This document shows, piece after piece, positions 33,183-42,100 of a DNA stretch of 64,000 bases. Each line of letters begins with the position of its first letter. Within the stretch, counting starts at the first letter, position 1. Source of the DNA: Flavobacterium sp. W4I14 (lineage in GTDB: Bacteria; Bacteroidota; Bacteroidia; Sphingobacteriales; Sphingobacteriaceae); the NCBI GenBank assembly GCA_030817875.1, contig JAUSZU010000001.1, forward strand, positions 5,084,001 to 5,148,000, read 5' to 3'. The notes under the pieces were generated by a model. It worked only from the letters and a program-made list of their open reading frames with translations, was not told the DNA's origin and did no database searches. A program made the translations under genes and the position numbers.

Positions 33183-34166
33183 CTACCTTTCTAAAACCTC
33201 AACAGCGGCAAACCCGGTATTCTTGGAAAAACTCATCCGGTGCACAAAATTCCGCATAGCATCAGAACAGTCAATACGTTCAAAATTCAAACGGTCTAGG
33301 TTTTCTGTAATAAATTTGCATGATAATATCACTTGGGGCTTAATACGGCCGGTAGATGCATCCAATAGATCTGCAATGGCATTAACATATACACAGTCGA
33401 TAGGTAAAAGAGCAAAGGTTTCCCTTGCCACCCTGATGGCCGCGCTGCACACATAGTCCTGATAAAGTTCGTTAAACCTGGAAATGGTCATTTTTTTATT
33501 CGATAGTTTACCCGTGGTAGTAGTGGTAAGAACATAATCGGGAACGATATCCAGAGAATTTACCGATAGGTTAATAGTTAAACCAGTATGGTTGATCACG
33601 CAGTTAACCTGAGTACCAAGCTGACTGATATTGGTAAAGGGTTCAAAAAAAGAAATGGCATCCCGTTGGGCTATTGGATCATCTAAAAGCACGCCCTGTG
33701 CAATCCTTTTTACCGTTTTCCAGTCCTCAAGATCTTCATTATACTTTTGTACGTTGCCATTGAATTCTGAAAGGTCAGCCTGCACTGCACGATCGAACGC
33801 CAACTGGAGTTTAGCCTTTTTGCTTATCTCCGTGCCGAACAGTCTATCAAAAAACGAAGCCTTGTACAGATTGAGCGCAGCGGCAGCAACCTCTTCCCTG
33901 TTTTTCGTTTTCTTAGGCTTGATCGGTTCAGGTTCGTTTAAAAAGCTGTTCCAGTTTATTTTGCTGCTACAGGTTTTATGCACCGAAACCAGTGTATTTA
34001 CGTAATTATTATAAGTATATACCGCAGTAGCATTATCGCTTCGGATCTGCTCTTTAAGGTTTTGCTGATACCGTTTGGCCTGCTCCCTGGCCTGCCTTGC
34101 ATTAGCCCGTGCGGCTCTTTTATAAGATGCATTTGCCGATCGGACAAAGCTGTTTAATGTTGCCAT
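33183..34166 (-). CDS. Conserved hypothetical protein with N-terminal helical region
   Basis: 327 residues, no signal peptide or membrane segment. The first ~50 residues are Arg/Ala/Gln-rich helix (SYKRAARANARQAREQAKRY), likely a coiled coil. A second helical part contains AALNLYKASFFDRLFGTEIS. The C-terminal half (VNCVINHTGLTINLSVNSLD, VPDYVLTTTTTGKLSNKKMT, RETFALLPIDCVYVNAIADL) looks like a mixed alpha/beta domain of the kind found beside nuclease or restriction genes. No catalytic motif can be named. Divergent from the DUF3892 gene, with a short shared upstream region. Confidence 0.6.
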   Translation of the reverse strand: MATLNSFVRSANASYKRAARANARQAREQAKRYQQNLKEQIRSDNATAVYTYNNYVNTLVSVHKTCSSKINWNSFLNEPEPIKPKKTKNREEVAAAALNLYKASFFDRLFGTEISKKAKLQLAFDRAVQADLSEFNGNVQKYNEDLEDWKTVKRIAQGVLLDDPIAQRDAISFFEPFTNISQLGTQVNCVINHTGLTINLSVNSLDIVPDYVLTTTTTGKLSNKKMTISRFNELYQDYVCSAAIRVARETFALLPIDCVYVNAIADLLDASTGRIKPQVILSCKFITENLDRLNFERIDCSDAMRNFVHRMSFSKNTGFAAVEVLER

Positions 34167-34288
34167 ATCAATAATTTAATTTAGATTCTGGTGGTCGTCT
34201 CAAAAAGCAATGACCCCATGGACAAAGTTATACCAGCCGCCCCGTTTTTGCATAGGGGAAACCGTAAAGAACCAACTGTCCTATCAGT

Positions 34289-34296
34289 TAACTTTG
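34289..34296 (+). promoter_or_regulatory. Possible -7 element for the DUF3892 gene
   Basis: TAACTTTG fits TAnnTTTG and lies 104 bases before the start codon. No -33 is evident. Confidence 0.4.
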
Positions 34297-34399
34297 CCCC
34301 GTTAACTGTTAAGGGAGGAAAACAGGATCAATCCAGGTATCTGGATCAAAAGAAGAATCCGTGGGTCCGCACAGAGCGGAGAACAATAGAAAATAAATT

Positions 34400-34681
34400 A
34401 TGGCTACTAGTGTTCAGATTTCGTGTATTAATAAAGACGACCGTTATAATGAATATGAACGGATTACGCATGTAGGTGGCATTCATAGCAATCAGCGGTG
34501 GAAACTCACTTTGGATGATGCTATCAAGAGTATCGAAAACGGAACTTACGCGTTTTATACTTCGGTAAACGGCCATGTCAGGAAAGTGGTTGTAGCAACA
34601 CGTTTGGGTAAAAAATACCTTAGAACGGAAGCAGACAGCGACACGCCCGACAACCTGCTGAGCTTACCGGAATGCCCTTAA
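34400..34681 (+). CDS. DUF3892 domain protein
   Basis: 93 residues comprising a single DUF3892 domain: ISCINKDDRYNEYERITHVG (the I.ci.k.d....h..I..vGG pattern), RWKLTLDDAIKSIENGTYAF and a C-terminal strand VRKVVVATRLGKKYLRTEAD. Family function is unknown, but members are frequent in mobile and defence-rich regions and may bind nucleic acid. It has its own strong terminator. Confidence 0.85.
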   Translation: MATSVQISCINKDDRYNEYERITHVGGIHSNQRWKLTLDDAIKSIENGTYAFYTSVNGHVRKVVVATRLGKKYLRTEADSDTPDNLLSLPECP

Positions 34682-34684
34682 TCT

Positions 34685-34715
34685 AAACGATTGCCCATCT
34701 ATTGGGCAATCGTTT
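34685..34715 (+). terminator. Terminator after DUF3892 gene
   Basis: A perfect 13-bp stem AAACGATTGCCCA with its complement, a 5-nt loop, and weak T run. Confidence 0.85.
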
Positions 34716-34913
34716 ATCTTTAGATATTATCGTTAAAAATAGAGATGTACAAATGTTTGATGGATTACTGTTGACCAACCTTAGGATCAGTGCTCTTTTC
34801 CAGGAAAGATTAAAGGTATATTTAAGTCACATCCAGCAGTTATTGTATCAGATGTGATAATCGTAAGTTTTTTAATGATCGAAAGTAAATTCTAATTTAG
34901 ATATAAAAACATC

Positions 34914-34937
34914 AAGACCCACCGCCTTGGTGGGTTT
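34914..34937 (-). terminator. Hairpin terminator for the small minus-strand ORF
   Basis: ACCCACC-GCCTT-GGTGGGT stem-loop extended by A/T pairs; on the minus strand it follows the 47-codon gene. Confidence 0.55.
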
Positions 34938-34951
34938 CAATGAGCATACCG

Positions 34952-35095
34952 CTAGTCCTTAGGTTTATGCTTGTGTGGCTTTAAAGGTGGGTATTGCTCC
35001 TTTTTTTCAGGGGTCACCCTTCTTCTGCGGTCCAGATCACCATCTTCCTTCTTAGGTTTCGGTCCTGGTTTGATCGCTTCAACTGTTCTGATCAT
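34952..35095 (-). CDS. Small basic, proline-rich protein
   Basis: 47 residues: MIRTVEAIKPGPKPKKEDGD...PPLKPHKHKPKD. Highly charged and likely disordered, with no family. Supported by a perfect -7 element (TATATTTG on the minus strand, 35135-35142) 40 bases upstream and a hairpin after the stop. A longer frame upstream is possible but would include the promoter. Confidence 0.5.
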   Translation of the reverse strand: MIRTVEAIKPGPKPKKEDGDLDRRRRVTPEKKEQYPPLKPHKHKPKD

Positions 35096-35200
35096 AATAT
35101 TTATATTTAATCGATACTGCACCATGCAGTCCTTCAAATATAAAACCCTCAAAATAACTTTTTTTAGGGTTTTCCGTAAAGGGAAAAATAAGGTTGGCGG

Positions 35201-35422
35201 TTAATAACAAATCTTGCACGCCCTATACTTGTACTTATTTATTGCATCGGCCTTACTAACTTTTATAATCTGGTGAGTACATGCCTGAATACCCTTACAA
35301 CCATCTTTTGACTTATGATAGGCAATTGAGGTCGGACTGACACAGATGTACACCATTTCGGCCTGCCTACTCCCGGGCAAGTTGAAGTGGACAAATAAAA
35401 GTAACGGTATAAATATTTTCAT
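35201..35422 (-). CDS. Small secreted Cys-rich protein of a conserved Bacteroidota family
   Basis: 73 residues with signal peptide (about 1-20). The mature part has VYICVSPTSIAYHKSKDGCK, CTHQIIKVSKADAIN and the end KYKYRACKICY. The spacing 'VYiC....s..YH....C.gl..C...i..vs...A......CkiCy' is a recurring small domain in this phylum, sometimes attached to nucleases; the cysteines could form disulfides or bind zinc. It lies 137 bases beyond the DNase I-like gene in the same direction and could be an accessory or immunity factor for it. Confidence 0.75.
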   Translation of the reverse strand: MKIFIPLLLFVHFNLPGSRQAEMVYICVSPTSIAYHKSKDGCKGIQACTHQIIKVSKADAINKYKYRACKICY

Positions 35423-35559
35423 AATCTGTTTCGATTGAATATCAAGCGTGAGTTGAGGTAGTAAAAAAGTGTCTTAATTGGAAGGCCGCTTTACCAAGCT
35501 ATTCTAGCCTGCGCACTCGACATCCTGAAGGATTTAAAATCTGATAGTTCAGTATCATT

Positions 35560-36393
35560 CTACAACTGGTAGACTGCAAATATCGGAATATGGTCTGAAA
35601 CCATCCGAGCCTTTGCAATATCCGGAAGTAACCTGTAAAAATGGATTACACCGGCAACCTTCAGACTCAACTTAGCGGAATCGTAGTAAAAATTATCAAA
35701 TTCCGAAGCTAGGCATCCGTCGCCAATACAGCGTTGCCTAAGCGTTGTCTTCTGTTTTACCAAAGCGCTTCTGAAGCCCATCGACTTTAGTGGATTGAAC
35801 ACACTGTGAGACTGCGGCAGGTTAAAGTCACCACAAAAGATAAGATTATCAACCGGATAGCGCGCAGGCAAGAACTTGAAATATTTCACTTCTGTTTCTG
35901 GTTGCTTCGACCTGGTAATTGCATGGAAATTTACTAAAGTTATTGTTGTTTCACCAACCCTGAACCGTCCATAAAAAGGCTCGCGTTCGATCTCCAGTCC
36001 GAAGCGGTCCTCTAGCCATCCCTTGCCTATGCGTGAAACCTTTGCGCTCTGCCAGAAAAAAGCATAACGTTCAGCCTTGTGTGCAGAAGATCCCGATGTG
36101 ACTGCACTGATCTCATATTCCCATTTTACGCCTTTTCTATTCAATGCATCTGCCAGTCGAGCCACAGCCTTAGGCCCGTCAGGCCCAGCAACTACTTCCT
36201 GGACAGCAACGACATCATAAGGATTCAGTGTCCTGGCGATCATTCCGATCTCTGCATCGCTCTTGGAAATACCTAAATCTTTCAGGTTCCAAGATATAAC
36301 ACTAAGCTGGCTATGAGCAAAACCATTAAAACTGAAGACAGAAAAGATAATAATCAGTGCTGCGCTTCTAATAGTGTGGGATTTTTGGGACAT
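35560..36393 (-). CDS. Secreted endonuclease/exonuclease/phosphatase-family nuclease (DNase I-like)
   Basis: 277 residues with signal peptide (hydrophobic 10-24, cleaved near AHS). All EEP-fold landmarks are present: ISWNLKDLG (Asn), VVAVQEVV (catalytic Glu), LVNFHAI (His), FCGDFNLP (Asp/Asn), and the closing MVSDHIPIFAVY (catalytic Asp-His pair). This is the DNase I-like group active on DNA or phosphodiesters, and it would act in the periplasm or outside. It starts 11 bases after the MotB/ZorB-like gene, so it is the last gene of the motor operon and a plausible effector. Confidence 0.92.
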   Translation of the reverse strand: MSQKSHTIRSAALIIIFSVFSFNGFAHSQLSVISWNLKDLGISKSDAEIGMIARTLNPYDVVAVQEVVAGPDGPKAVARLADALNRKGVKWEYEISAVTSGSSAHKAERYAFFWQSAKVSRIGKGWLEDRFGLEIEREPFYGRFRVGETTITLVNFHAITRSKQPETEVKYFKFLPARYPVDNLIFCGDFNLPQSHSVFNPLKSMGFRSALVKQKTTLRQRCIGDGCLASEFDNFYYDSAKLSLKVAGVIHFYRLLPDIAKARMVSDHIPIFAVYQL

Positions 36394-36404
36394 AGAAAAT
36401 CTTT

Positions 36405-37031
36405 TTATCGGGTAATTTTGAATTTAGGTGTAATCTGTATGGTGAAAGTTCTGCTGTTTTTTTGGTGCGAGCGGCCAAAGTAACCACTTCCCACAACCAG
36501 AATTTCGCAGTTTGCAAATATGCTGAAATCAAAACCTTTCGACTCCCAGTATTTTTTAAGGGCAAGGCTCCTTTTATAGCTCGTAATATATCCCAGATCA
36601 GGATTGGTGATCCAGTTGTTTTTGTAACGTTCAGTGTTACCTTCTACAATCAGTAAATAATTTATGTCCTGATCGGATGAAAGTTCCTTCATTTTTCTGT
36701 AAAGTACAGCGCCTGCATTTTCAAGTTCAGACAGACTCTGCTTACCGATCGTATTGATATCAGCGCTGTGGGGCTTAAAGACTACATCTACTAAAAGCTT
36801 GTAACGGTTGTTACTGGGATCGAGATAAAAGTATCTTTTGTCCAGCTCTCTTAATGCCTTGTCAATCTGTCTTATTCTGTCCATTTCCATTTTACTTGCA
36901 GCGAGCTCAGCATTTTTTGCCCGAAAGCTGATATAGGATATAATAAAAAGGAGCAGCATGACTACAAAAAGACTAGTCATCAGATCTACATAACTCGGCC
37001 AGAAAAAATCCCTTTTCGATTGCTTCGCCAT
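36405..37031 (-). CDS. MotB/ZorB-like stator protein with OmpA-type peptidoglycan-binding domain
   Basis: 208 residues. The N-terminus FFWPSYVDLMTSLFVVMLLLF is the MotB/ZorB transmembrane segment with the proton-path aspartate at position 16. After a coiled-coil linker, an OmpA_C-like domain follows (FKPHSADINTIGKQSLSELE, YLLIVEGNTE, SYKRSLALKKYW, ILVVGSGYFGR, RTFTIQI). It should form a 5:2 ion-driven motor with the MotA-like protein encoded just before it and anchor the motor to the cell wall. Start and stop overlap as TAATG. No flagellar genes are present, so it is not a flagellar stator. Confidence 0.88.
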   Translation of the reverse strand: MAKQSKRDFFWPSYVDLMTSLFVVMLLLFIISYISFRAKNAELAASKMEMDRIRQIDKALRELDKRYFYLDPSNNRYKLLVDVVFKPHSADINTIGKQSLSELENAGAVLYRKMKELSSDQDINYLLIVEGNTERYKNNWITNPDLGYITSYKRSLALKKYWESKGFDFSIFANCEILVVGSGYFGRSHQKNSRTFTIQITPKFKITR

Positions 37032-38518
37032 TATACCGCCCTCTGCTTTTTCCTAAATATCTCCCACCACTTTCTCGGCATCTCTTTTGAACCTGGCTTT
37101 CTTCCCCCTACAGCTCTGCCAGGTTGTTTGCCTGGCGGGACCTCCAGCTTGGTATTATTGCTATCTATAAGCGTTATCAGAACATCGAGTTTTTCTTCCA
37201 GCTTTTTGGTACTGTGATCTGCCAGCTTATCATTGAGTCCCGCTGTGTTTTGTCCGATTGCTTTGAGGTAGCTCAGGTTTTGCATCAGGTTATTTTCTGC
37301 ATTAAAATCAAAAGCCTTCTCAAAATCTATTTCGATCTTGTTCTTAAGTACTTTGATGCGCTCTAGAGCAGCGTTCAGGTAGCCTTCAACTTCATTCCCT
37401 GACCTTGCTGCATAATCGTTGATCAGGTATTCCTTTTGTTCGATAGCGGTAAGATGTTTCTTGACTACCCCAAGCATCTCACCGCCCAATAGATCTGACT
37501 GCTGCAGATCCCTGCCAAGATTATTTATGCCGTCTTCAAAATTGCTCACACGATCTATGAGTCCCGAAATACGTTCACTAAAGAGGTTTGCCTGCTCCAG
37601 ATTTTTGGTCAGTTTCTGTTGTTCTGCAATGAAGGTCACCAGCGTGGGACCTACCTCTTTGATTTTATCAAAAACTTTGATATTGGCCTCAGCCATACGG
37701 TTATAACCGATTTTTTTGAGCTCCTGCAGAAATTCCAGCTGCACCGTGGTATTTTCATTAACGGCACCGATCTGCGTTGCCATACCAGTTACCGTAGCCC
37801 TTAAGTTTTTGATGTTTTCGTTAAAAGAGGTATCAAAAATATCCAGGTTTTTACCGAACTTGACATTGAAATCAGCGATATTGGATCTGAATTGGTCTAA
37901 TGCTGAGTAAAGATTGTTATCTAGGTTTGGCAAAAGTTCTGCCTGTAGGAAATTCAGGTACCGGTTCCGGCATACATCGCGCACAGCAACAGCATTTTTA
38001 AAGATCCTGGCATTTAGATTTGTTGTCAGCGCTAGACCAAAAAGACTCACTATCATTGCCAAAACGACTCCCCTGATCAGCTCCTTAATGATTACATCGG
38101 TATCATTTAGGCTGAAGCCATCAATTGCAATGGAGGCAAGTCCCAAAATTACCCCAATGAAGGTTCCCATCAATCCTAAATATAGCGGAAGCGACAAACT
38201 CGAGGAGACCTTGTTCTCCTGAGATTCAACACTCCTGTCAGCAATACTTTTGATAATATTGAAATCTGCTGATCCTTTGTTCTTACTAAGATAGGCGTTA
38301 GTGGCCGATAGGATTACTTCAAATGCTCCATTTTTATGACTGATATCAAGCTGATCAACATAGATTCCCTGTACTTCTTTCTGCACAATAAAATCCGCAT
38401 GCAGTTCTCCAGCCGGAAAAAGACGGTAGAGATCGGATATTTCCATTAATGACCGATAGTAACTTTTCATCTGCAGAAGCAGTATAATAATTAGGGCAAC
38501 CCCTTCAAGATAGACCAT
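37031..38518 (-). CDS. MotA/ExbB/ZorA-like channel protein with long cytoplasmic tail
   Basis: 495 residues from MVYLEGVALIIILLLQ (TM1); an upstream in-frame start is rejected because AGGAAAAAAC precedes this ATG and the longer form overlaps the preceding gene. The channel domain is LPLYLGLMGTFIGVILGLAS (about 110-130) and IRGVVLAMIVSLFGLALTTN (about 143-163), the MotA/TolQ/ExbB pattern. Residues ~180-495 form a long helical, coiled-coil tail (INNLGRDLQQSDL, IKVLKNKIEIDFEKAFDF) and a basic end. A long tail behind the motor is a ZorA trait; in Zorya it transmits signal to cytoplasmic effectors. Confidence 0.88.
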   Translation of the reverse strand: MVYLEGVALIIILLLQMKSYYRSLMEISDLYRLFPAGELHADFIVQKEVQGIYVDQLDISHKNGAFEVILSATNAYLSKNKGSADFNIIKSIADRSVESQENKVSSSLSLPLYLGLMGTFIGVILGLASIAIDGFSLNDTDVIIKELIRGVVLAMIVSLFGLALTTNLNARIFKNAVAVRDVCRNRYLNFLQAELLPNLDNNLYSALDQFRSNIADFNVKFGKNLDIFDTSFNENIKNLRATVTGMATQIGAVNENTTVQLEFLQELKKIGYNRMAEANIKVFDKIKEVGPTLVTFIAEQQKLTKNLEQANLFSERISGLIDRVSNFEDGINNLGRDLQQSDLLGGEMLGVVKKHLTAIEQKEYLINDYAARSGNEVEGYLNAALERIKVLKNKIEIDFEKAFDFNAENNLMQNLSYLKAIGQNTAGLNDKLADHSTKKLEEKLDVLITLIDSNNTKLEVPPGKQPGRAVGGRKPGSKEMPRKWWEIFRKKQRAV

Positions 38519-38529
38519 GTTTTTTCCTG

Positions 38530-41500
38530 TTAAATAAATTCCACTTTCAGTTTCTCTGTGACAATCCACTTGTCGCCATCTTTGCGCAGCTTACCAAGGT
38601 TGTGCTGTTTGATGGTTATCTTATGACCACTTGGCACATTAATCAGCTCGCAGACAGGTGAGAGCACAAATTCCCTTGAGGTATAGGCGCGCTGGTAAAC
38701 AGAATCCTCTCCAAGTATCGAAAAGGTGGCCTCATTTGGATTGTTAGTTGGCACTTTTAATTCAAAAACGCTATTAAAAGCACGCTCATCGCTAAGTGAA
38801 CTAAAATCAAACGTATTGTCGGCACTTGGTTCAATCGAAAATTTACGGATCTTTGGCGTAAATTCTTCAAGCTGCTCTTTAGTGACCTTGGAAAGATCGA
38901 AGATTACACCAATCAGCGGATAGAAGAAAAGACTATCGGATACTTTTTCCTCGTAGGAGATCTTTTCCTTCCTAATGCCGTATCCCTTCTCGAAATTCGC
39001 ATCGATCTGCTGCTCTATAAAATTCCTGACCGATCCAATGCTAAAGTCAATGTTCAACTGGGTCTTAAAATTCACAACATCATTGAGTCCTTCAATAATA
39101 TCGAGCATATTGATGATGTTTTCCCTGACACTAGGCTTGATCTCAGTGATCTTGTTCTCTACATCAGTATATGTATTGACCGCGCATTCTTTTTCAAAGG
39201 CAAGCGTGGTGCCCAGATAGGAACTTGAACGGAATTCAACCTCCTGTTTTTTGAATATCCCTCCATAAGAGGTTGCTTCTTTACGGTTCTCTGCAGGTAA
39301 GATAATCTGCGGAGGTTTGACCTCCTTTTCAAATACCTTTCCAAAGACATAAGCGGTTATCTGTGCAAGCGTACGCTCATTTGAGATAAAATCGATATAC
39401 TTGCTGCCGTTTCCACTGAAGATTACGCAGCTGGGCTCCTGATAATTGTTTGCCTTGAGCAACTGGGCCAGGTGATATACGACAGAACAGTAGTGTAACA
39501 GGTAAACAATTTTAAATTCGGGATCGCCAAGATAATCGGTAACCCTTGTCCTATCATCGTTTGTCAGCCAGAAGTTGATGATTTCATCCGTAGACTTTTT
39601 CTCGTAGGCGGGCATCGCCACTTTAAGAAAATCATCTGCAGCGATGCGGTCAGCTAGTCTGGTTTTTATCTTCTGATAAAAGCCATTGTCCTTTGCGTCA
39701 TTGCTCAATTGATTGTAGCCATTGGACCAAAGAATATTTCCTGCGAAATTGAACGAAGTGCCTAGCCTTGGCAGTTTATTTACAAAAAGCATCGCATCGG
39801 TTGATCCCCCGCCTATATCTATGGAAAGTACCGCATCGTTGTTTTCTATCCTTCCGGTGCGCTCCAGAAAATAAAACGGTGCTTCAGATTCATAAACCCT
39901 TTTGGGCGCACGATCGGCCTTCAGTACCTTTTTCACTTTTTCGGACCATATACGTTCGTACAACTCGATTGATGCTTCAGAAAGACTTTGGGGAATAAAC
40001 CAGTTTAATCTGGTGAGTTTTGGATCGCCGTTATTCAAAAGAATTTTGTACTTAAAAAGCATGCAAAGTTCCTCAATAAAGCCTTCAACCCTGGCCCTGG
40101 ATCCCAGATCTTTTAGGCTTGATATATTCCATTTCAGGTTGGCCACTATTTCCTGGTTCTCGACGGCAGTTGCATCTATCTCTGTTTTTTGATAGCCAAA
40201 ATGAATATTCATATCACTGAAAAGGCTGAAACTGTTGATATTTTTTTTCTGATAAACAGCAGTCCTGAAAGGCATTGTAAAGATGCTCTTAGGTTCTGCA
40301 GGCAGAAAGACAGGCGGCACAAATTCATTGCATGCAACTACCCTCATGAGCTGACGTGTAGTAGTCTCCCTCCAAAAAGTTTCCGATACGGCCGATCCCC
40401 CGGATGCAGGATGAATCTTCTGTAGCATAACCATCTGAAGTTCATTTAGACCGATATCAAAAGGCTTTGGCATGGAATGATGATCAGGATCATCCGTATA
40501 GGCGACAAAAGTATTAGTGGTGCCAAAGTCAACAGAAAAATCGAACTGTTTATCACCGATATACTTTTCTTTCCATTTAGGTATCACCAGACCGCGGACC
40601 GCATCAAGTCCTTCCACTCTTTGAAGGGAAATGCTGATCAGATCAAAATGACTGCCGTTTATCTGATAGTAAATTGAGGCCAGGCTATCTGGAGTTTCAA
40701 AGGCGCGCCTCACTTCACGTTTTGCATTGTAAAGCCCGCCATCAGCCGAAATTTGTTCGATCCCATTGTTTTCTTTCCTAAAAAATTCCAGTCCAAAACC
40801 ATCTGTGCGCATTTGTGCCGGGTTCAAACTGCCATCAACCGATAAACTTACTTTATAAAAGTCATTAAACTCTTTTACCGCTTTCCCCTCACTGTTCACA
40901 ACCCTCAAAAATGGGAATATGCCCAGCATGAAACTATAATCCAAATCCTTGCCAACACCCACGATCTGCCCTTCAGTTTTGGTTTTACCTTGCAGAACGT
41001 AATCTTTAACCCTTGGCTTTTCCAGATTGCCATCATCATAAATGACCCGAATGCGTTCGCCGATAAGCTCGTAGGTGAAAAATTTCGGGATATCGGAAGA
41101 ATTAATACGTGCAAAAAATTCGGGGTTGATTGGAAGCAGGTAATCAAATTTTCTACCCTCAGGGTCAATTTTGTATTTTGGGGTATAAAAACAGTTGTCG
41201 TTAAGTCTGTACTCGACACGGATAATATGATCGTTAAAAATCTCTGTTGCATTCACATCTGCATTGCTGTTCAGCGCAACCCCCCCGCTATTGAATACAC
41301 CGCCATTAGAAGCTACATTTGCTTTTGTAGGGGAATTTTTCACAACGACCCGATCCGCCCCTTCGGCAACCATATAGTCCCAAAGAACCTTTGACCGTCC
41401 ATCTTTTAAATACCTGTTCTGATCGAAAAGACCGACCAAGTAACTTTTGAAAGCATCGCTACGCTGAGAAAAAGGAACAATTTTTGAAAAATATGCACTT

Positions 41501-42099
41501 CCATTTGCCGGGTTTATCAGGTCAAAATCCGTATTGTACCTATTGCTCCTGAAACGTTCTCCCGGTTTCTCTGACCTTGACCTATCTAGGTTGGAACTTG
41601 TAAACATTAAGGTAAAAGGTGAACTCCCTGCAATCACCAACCCATTATATTTAATTATTGAAACGCCGAATTTCCCATTACCGAAGTCCGAATCGATAAA
41701 AGTATCTAAGGTCTTTGCTAGCACCTGTTGCCCATAACCTCCGTTATAAAGGCCCTGTAAATCATCCTGTTCCCAGTTGACAAAGCTCAGTAAATCCCCT
41801 TGCGAAAGATGATAATCCGAATTGAAGGTAAGTTCAATGGCATCCAGGCAGTCTGATACAAGTTCCCGATAGATTTCCGAAGCCCTGTCCTGCCCCTCCT
41901 TGATGTCACGTGCCACCAATTTAAAGGCGGTATCAAATGTGTGCATTCTTGAAAAAGGTGATGGCACAGCATTCAGAGCGTTTGTAGTCCTTGCGGATTT
42001 GTCTTTGAGCTGACTGATTGCCGACTCGCTTAATTTACCGGTATATCTCCATCCCGTATTGGGATCTCCCGTTGCATCAAATATATTTAAGATACTCAT
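38530..42099 (-). CDS. Giant actin/Hsp70-like ATPase of the motor operon
   Basis: 1189 residues from MSILNIFDATGD; this start lies one base after the previous stop and is preferred to one 27 bases earlier. The middle holds an actin/Hsp70/sugar-kinase fold: phosphate-1 FSVDFGTTNTFVAY (about 523-536), phosphate-2 LSIDIGGGSTDAMLF (about 757-770) and the adenosine loop CVIFSGNGSKY (about 890-900). About 500 residues of mostly beta N-terminal sequence and a ~250-residue C-terminus are unassigned. The size and layout recall SrfB-type proteins, but I cannot confirm homology. The ATPase could polymerise or act as a switch with the tubulin-like partner. Confidence 0.82.
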   Translation of the reverse strand: MSILNIFDATGDPNTGWRYTGKLSESAISQLKDKSARTTNALNAVPSPFSRMHTFDTAFKLVARDIKEGQDRASEIYRELVSDCLDAIELTFNSDYHLSQGDLLSFVNWEQDDLQGLYNGGYGQQVLAKTLDTFIDSDFGNGKFGVSIIKYNGLVIAGSSPFTLMFTSSNLDRSRSEKPGERFRSNRYNTDFDLINPANGSAYFSKIVPFSQRSDAFKSYLVGLFDQNRYLKDGRSKVLWDYMVAEGADRVVVKNSPTKANVASNGGVFNSGGVALNSNADVNATEIFNDHIIRVEYRLNDNCFYTPKYKIDPEGRKFDYLLPINPEFFARINSSDIPKFFTYELIGERIRVIYDDGNLEKPRVKDYVLQGKTKTEGQIVGVGKDLDYSFMLGIFPFLRVVNSEGKAVKEFNDFYKVSLSVDGSLNPAQMRTDGFGLEFFRKENNGIEQISADGGLYNAKREVRRAFETPDSLASIYYQINGSHFDLISISLQRVEGLDAVRGLVIPKWKEKYIGDKQFDFSVDFGTTNTFVAYTDDPDHHSMPKPFDIGLNELQMVMLQKIHPASGGSAVSETFWRETTTRQLMRVVACNEFVPPVFLPAEPKSIFTMPFRTAVYQKKNINSFSLFSDMNIHFGYQKTEIDATAVENQEIVANLKWNISSLKDLGSRARVEGFIEELCMLFKYKILLNNGDPKLTRLNWFIPQSLSEASIELYERIWSEKVKKVLKADRAPKRVYESEAPFYFLERTGRIENNDAVLSIDIGGGSTDAMLFVNKLPRLGTSFNFAGNILWSNGYNQLSNDAKDNGFYQKIKTRLADRIAADDFLKVAMPAYEKKSTDEIINFWLTNDDRTRVTDYLGDPEFKIVYLLHYCSVVYHLAQLLKANNYQEPSCVIFSGNGSKYIDFISNERTLAQITAYVFGKVFEKEVKPPQIILPAENRKEATSYGGIFKKQEVEFRSSSYLGTTLAFEKECAVNTYTDVENKITEIKPSVRENIINMLDIIEGLNDVVNFKTQLNIDFSIGSVRNFIEQQIDANFEKGYGIRKEKISYEEKVSDSLFFYPLIGVIFDLSKVTKEQLEEFTPKIRKFSIEPSADNTFDFSSLSDERAFNSVFELKVPTNNPNEATFSILGEDSVYQRAYTSREFVLSPVCELINVPSGHKITIKQHNLGKLRKDGDKWIVTEKLKVEFI

Positions 42100-42100
42100 A

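Noticed and set aside
32936..33259. 107-codon plus-strand frame
   Set aside because: Runs through the interspersed repeat and antisense into the 33183 gene; no family.
36405..38518. Gliding/type IX GldL-GldM or Tol-Exb machinery
   Set aside because: The second protein has a MotB-type segment and an OmpA domain, and the first a long tail; neither fits GldL/GldM or ExbB/ExbD.
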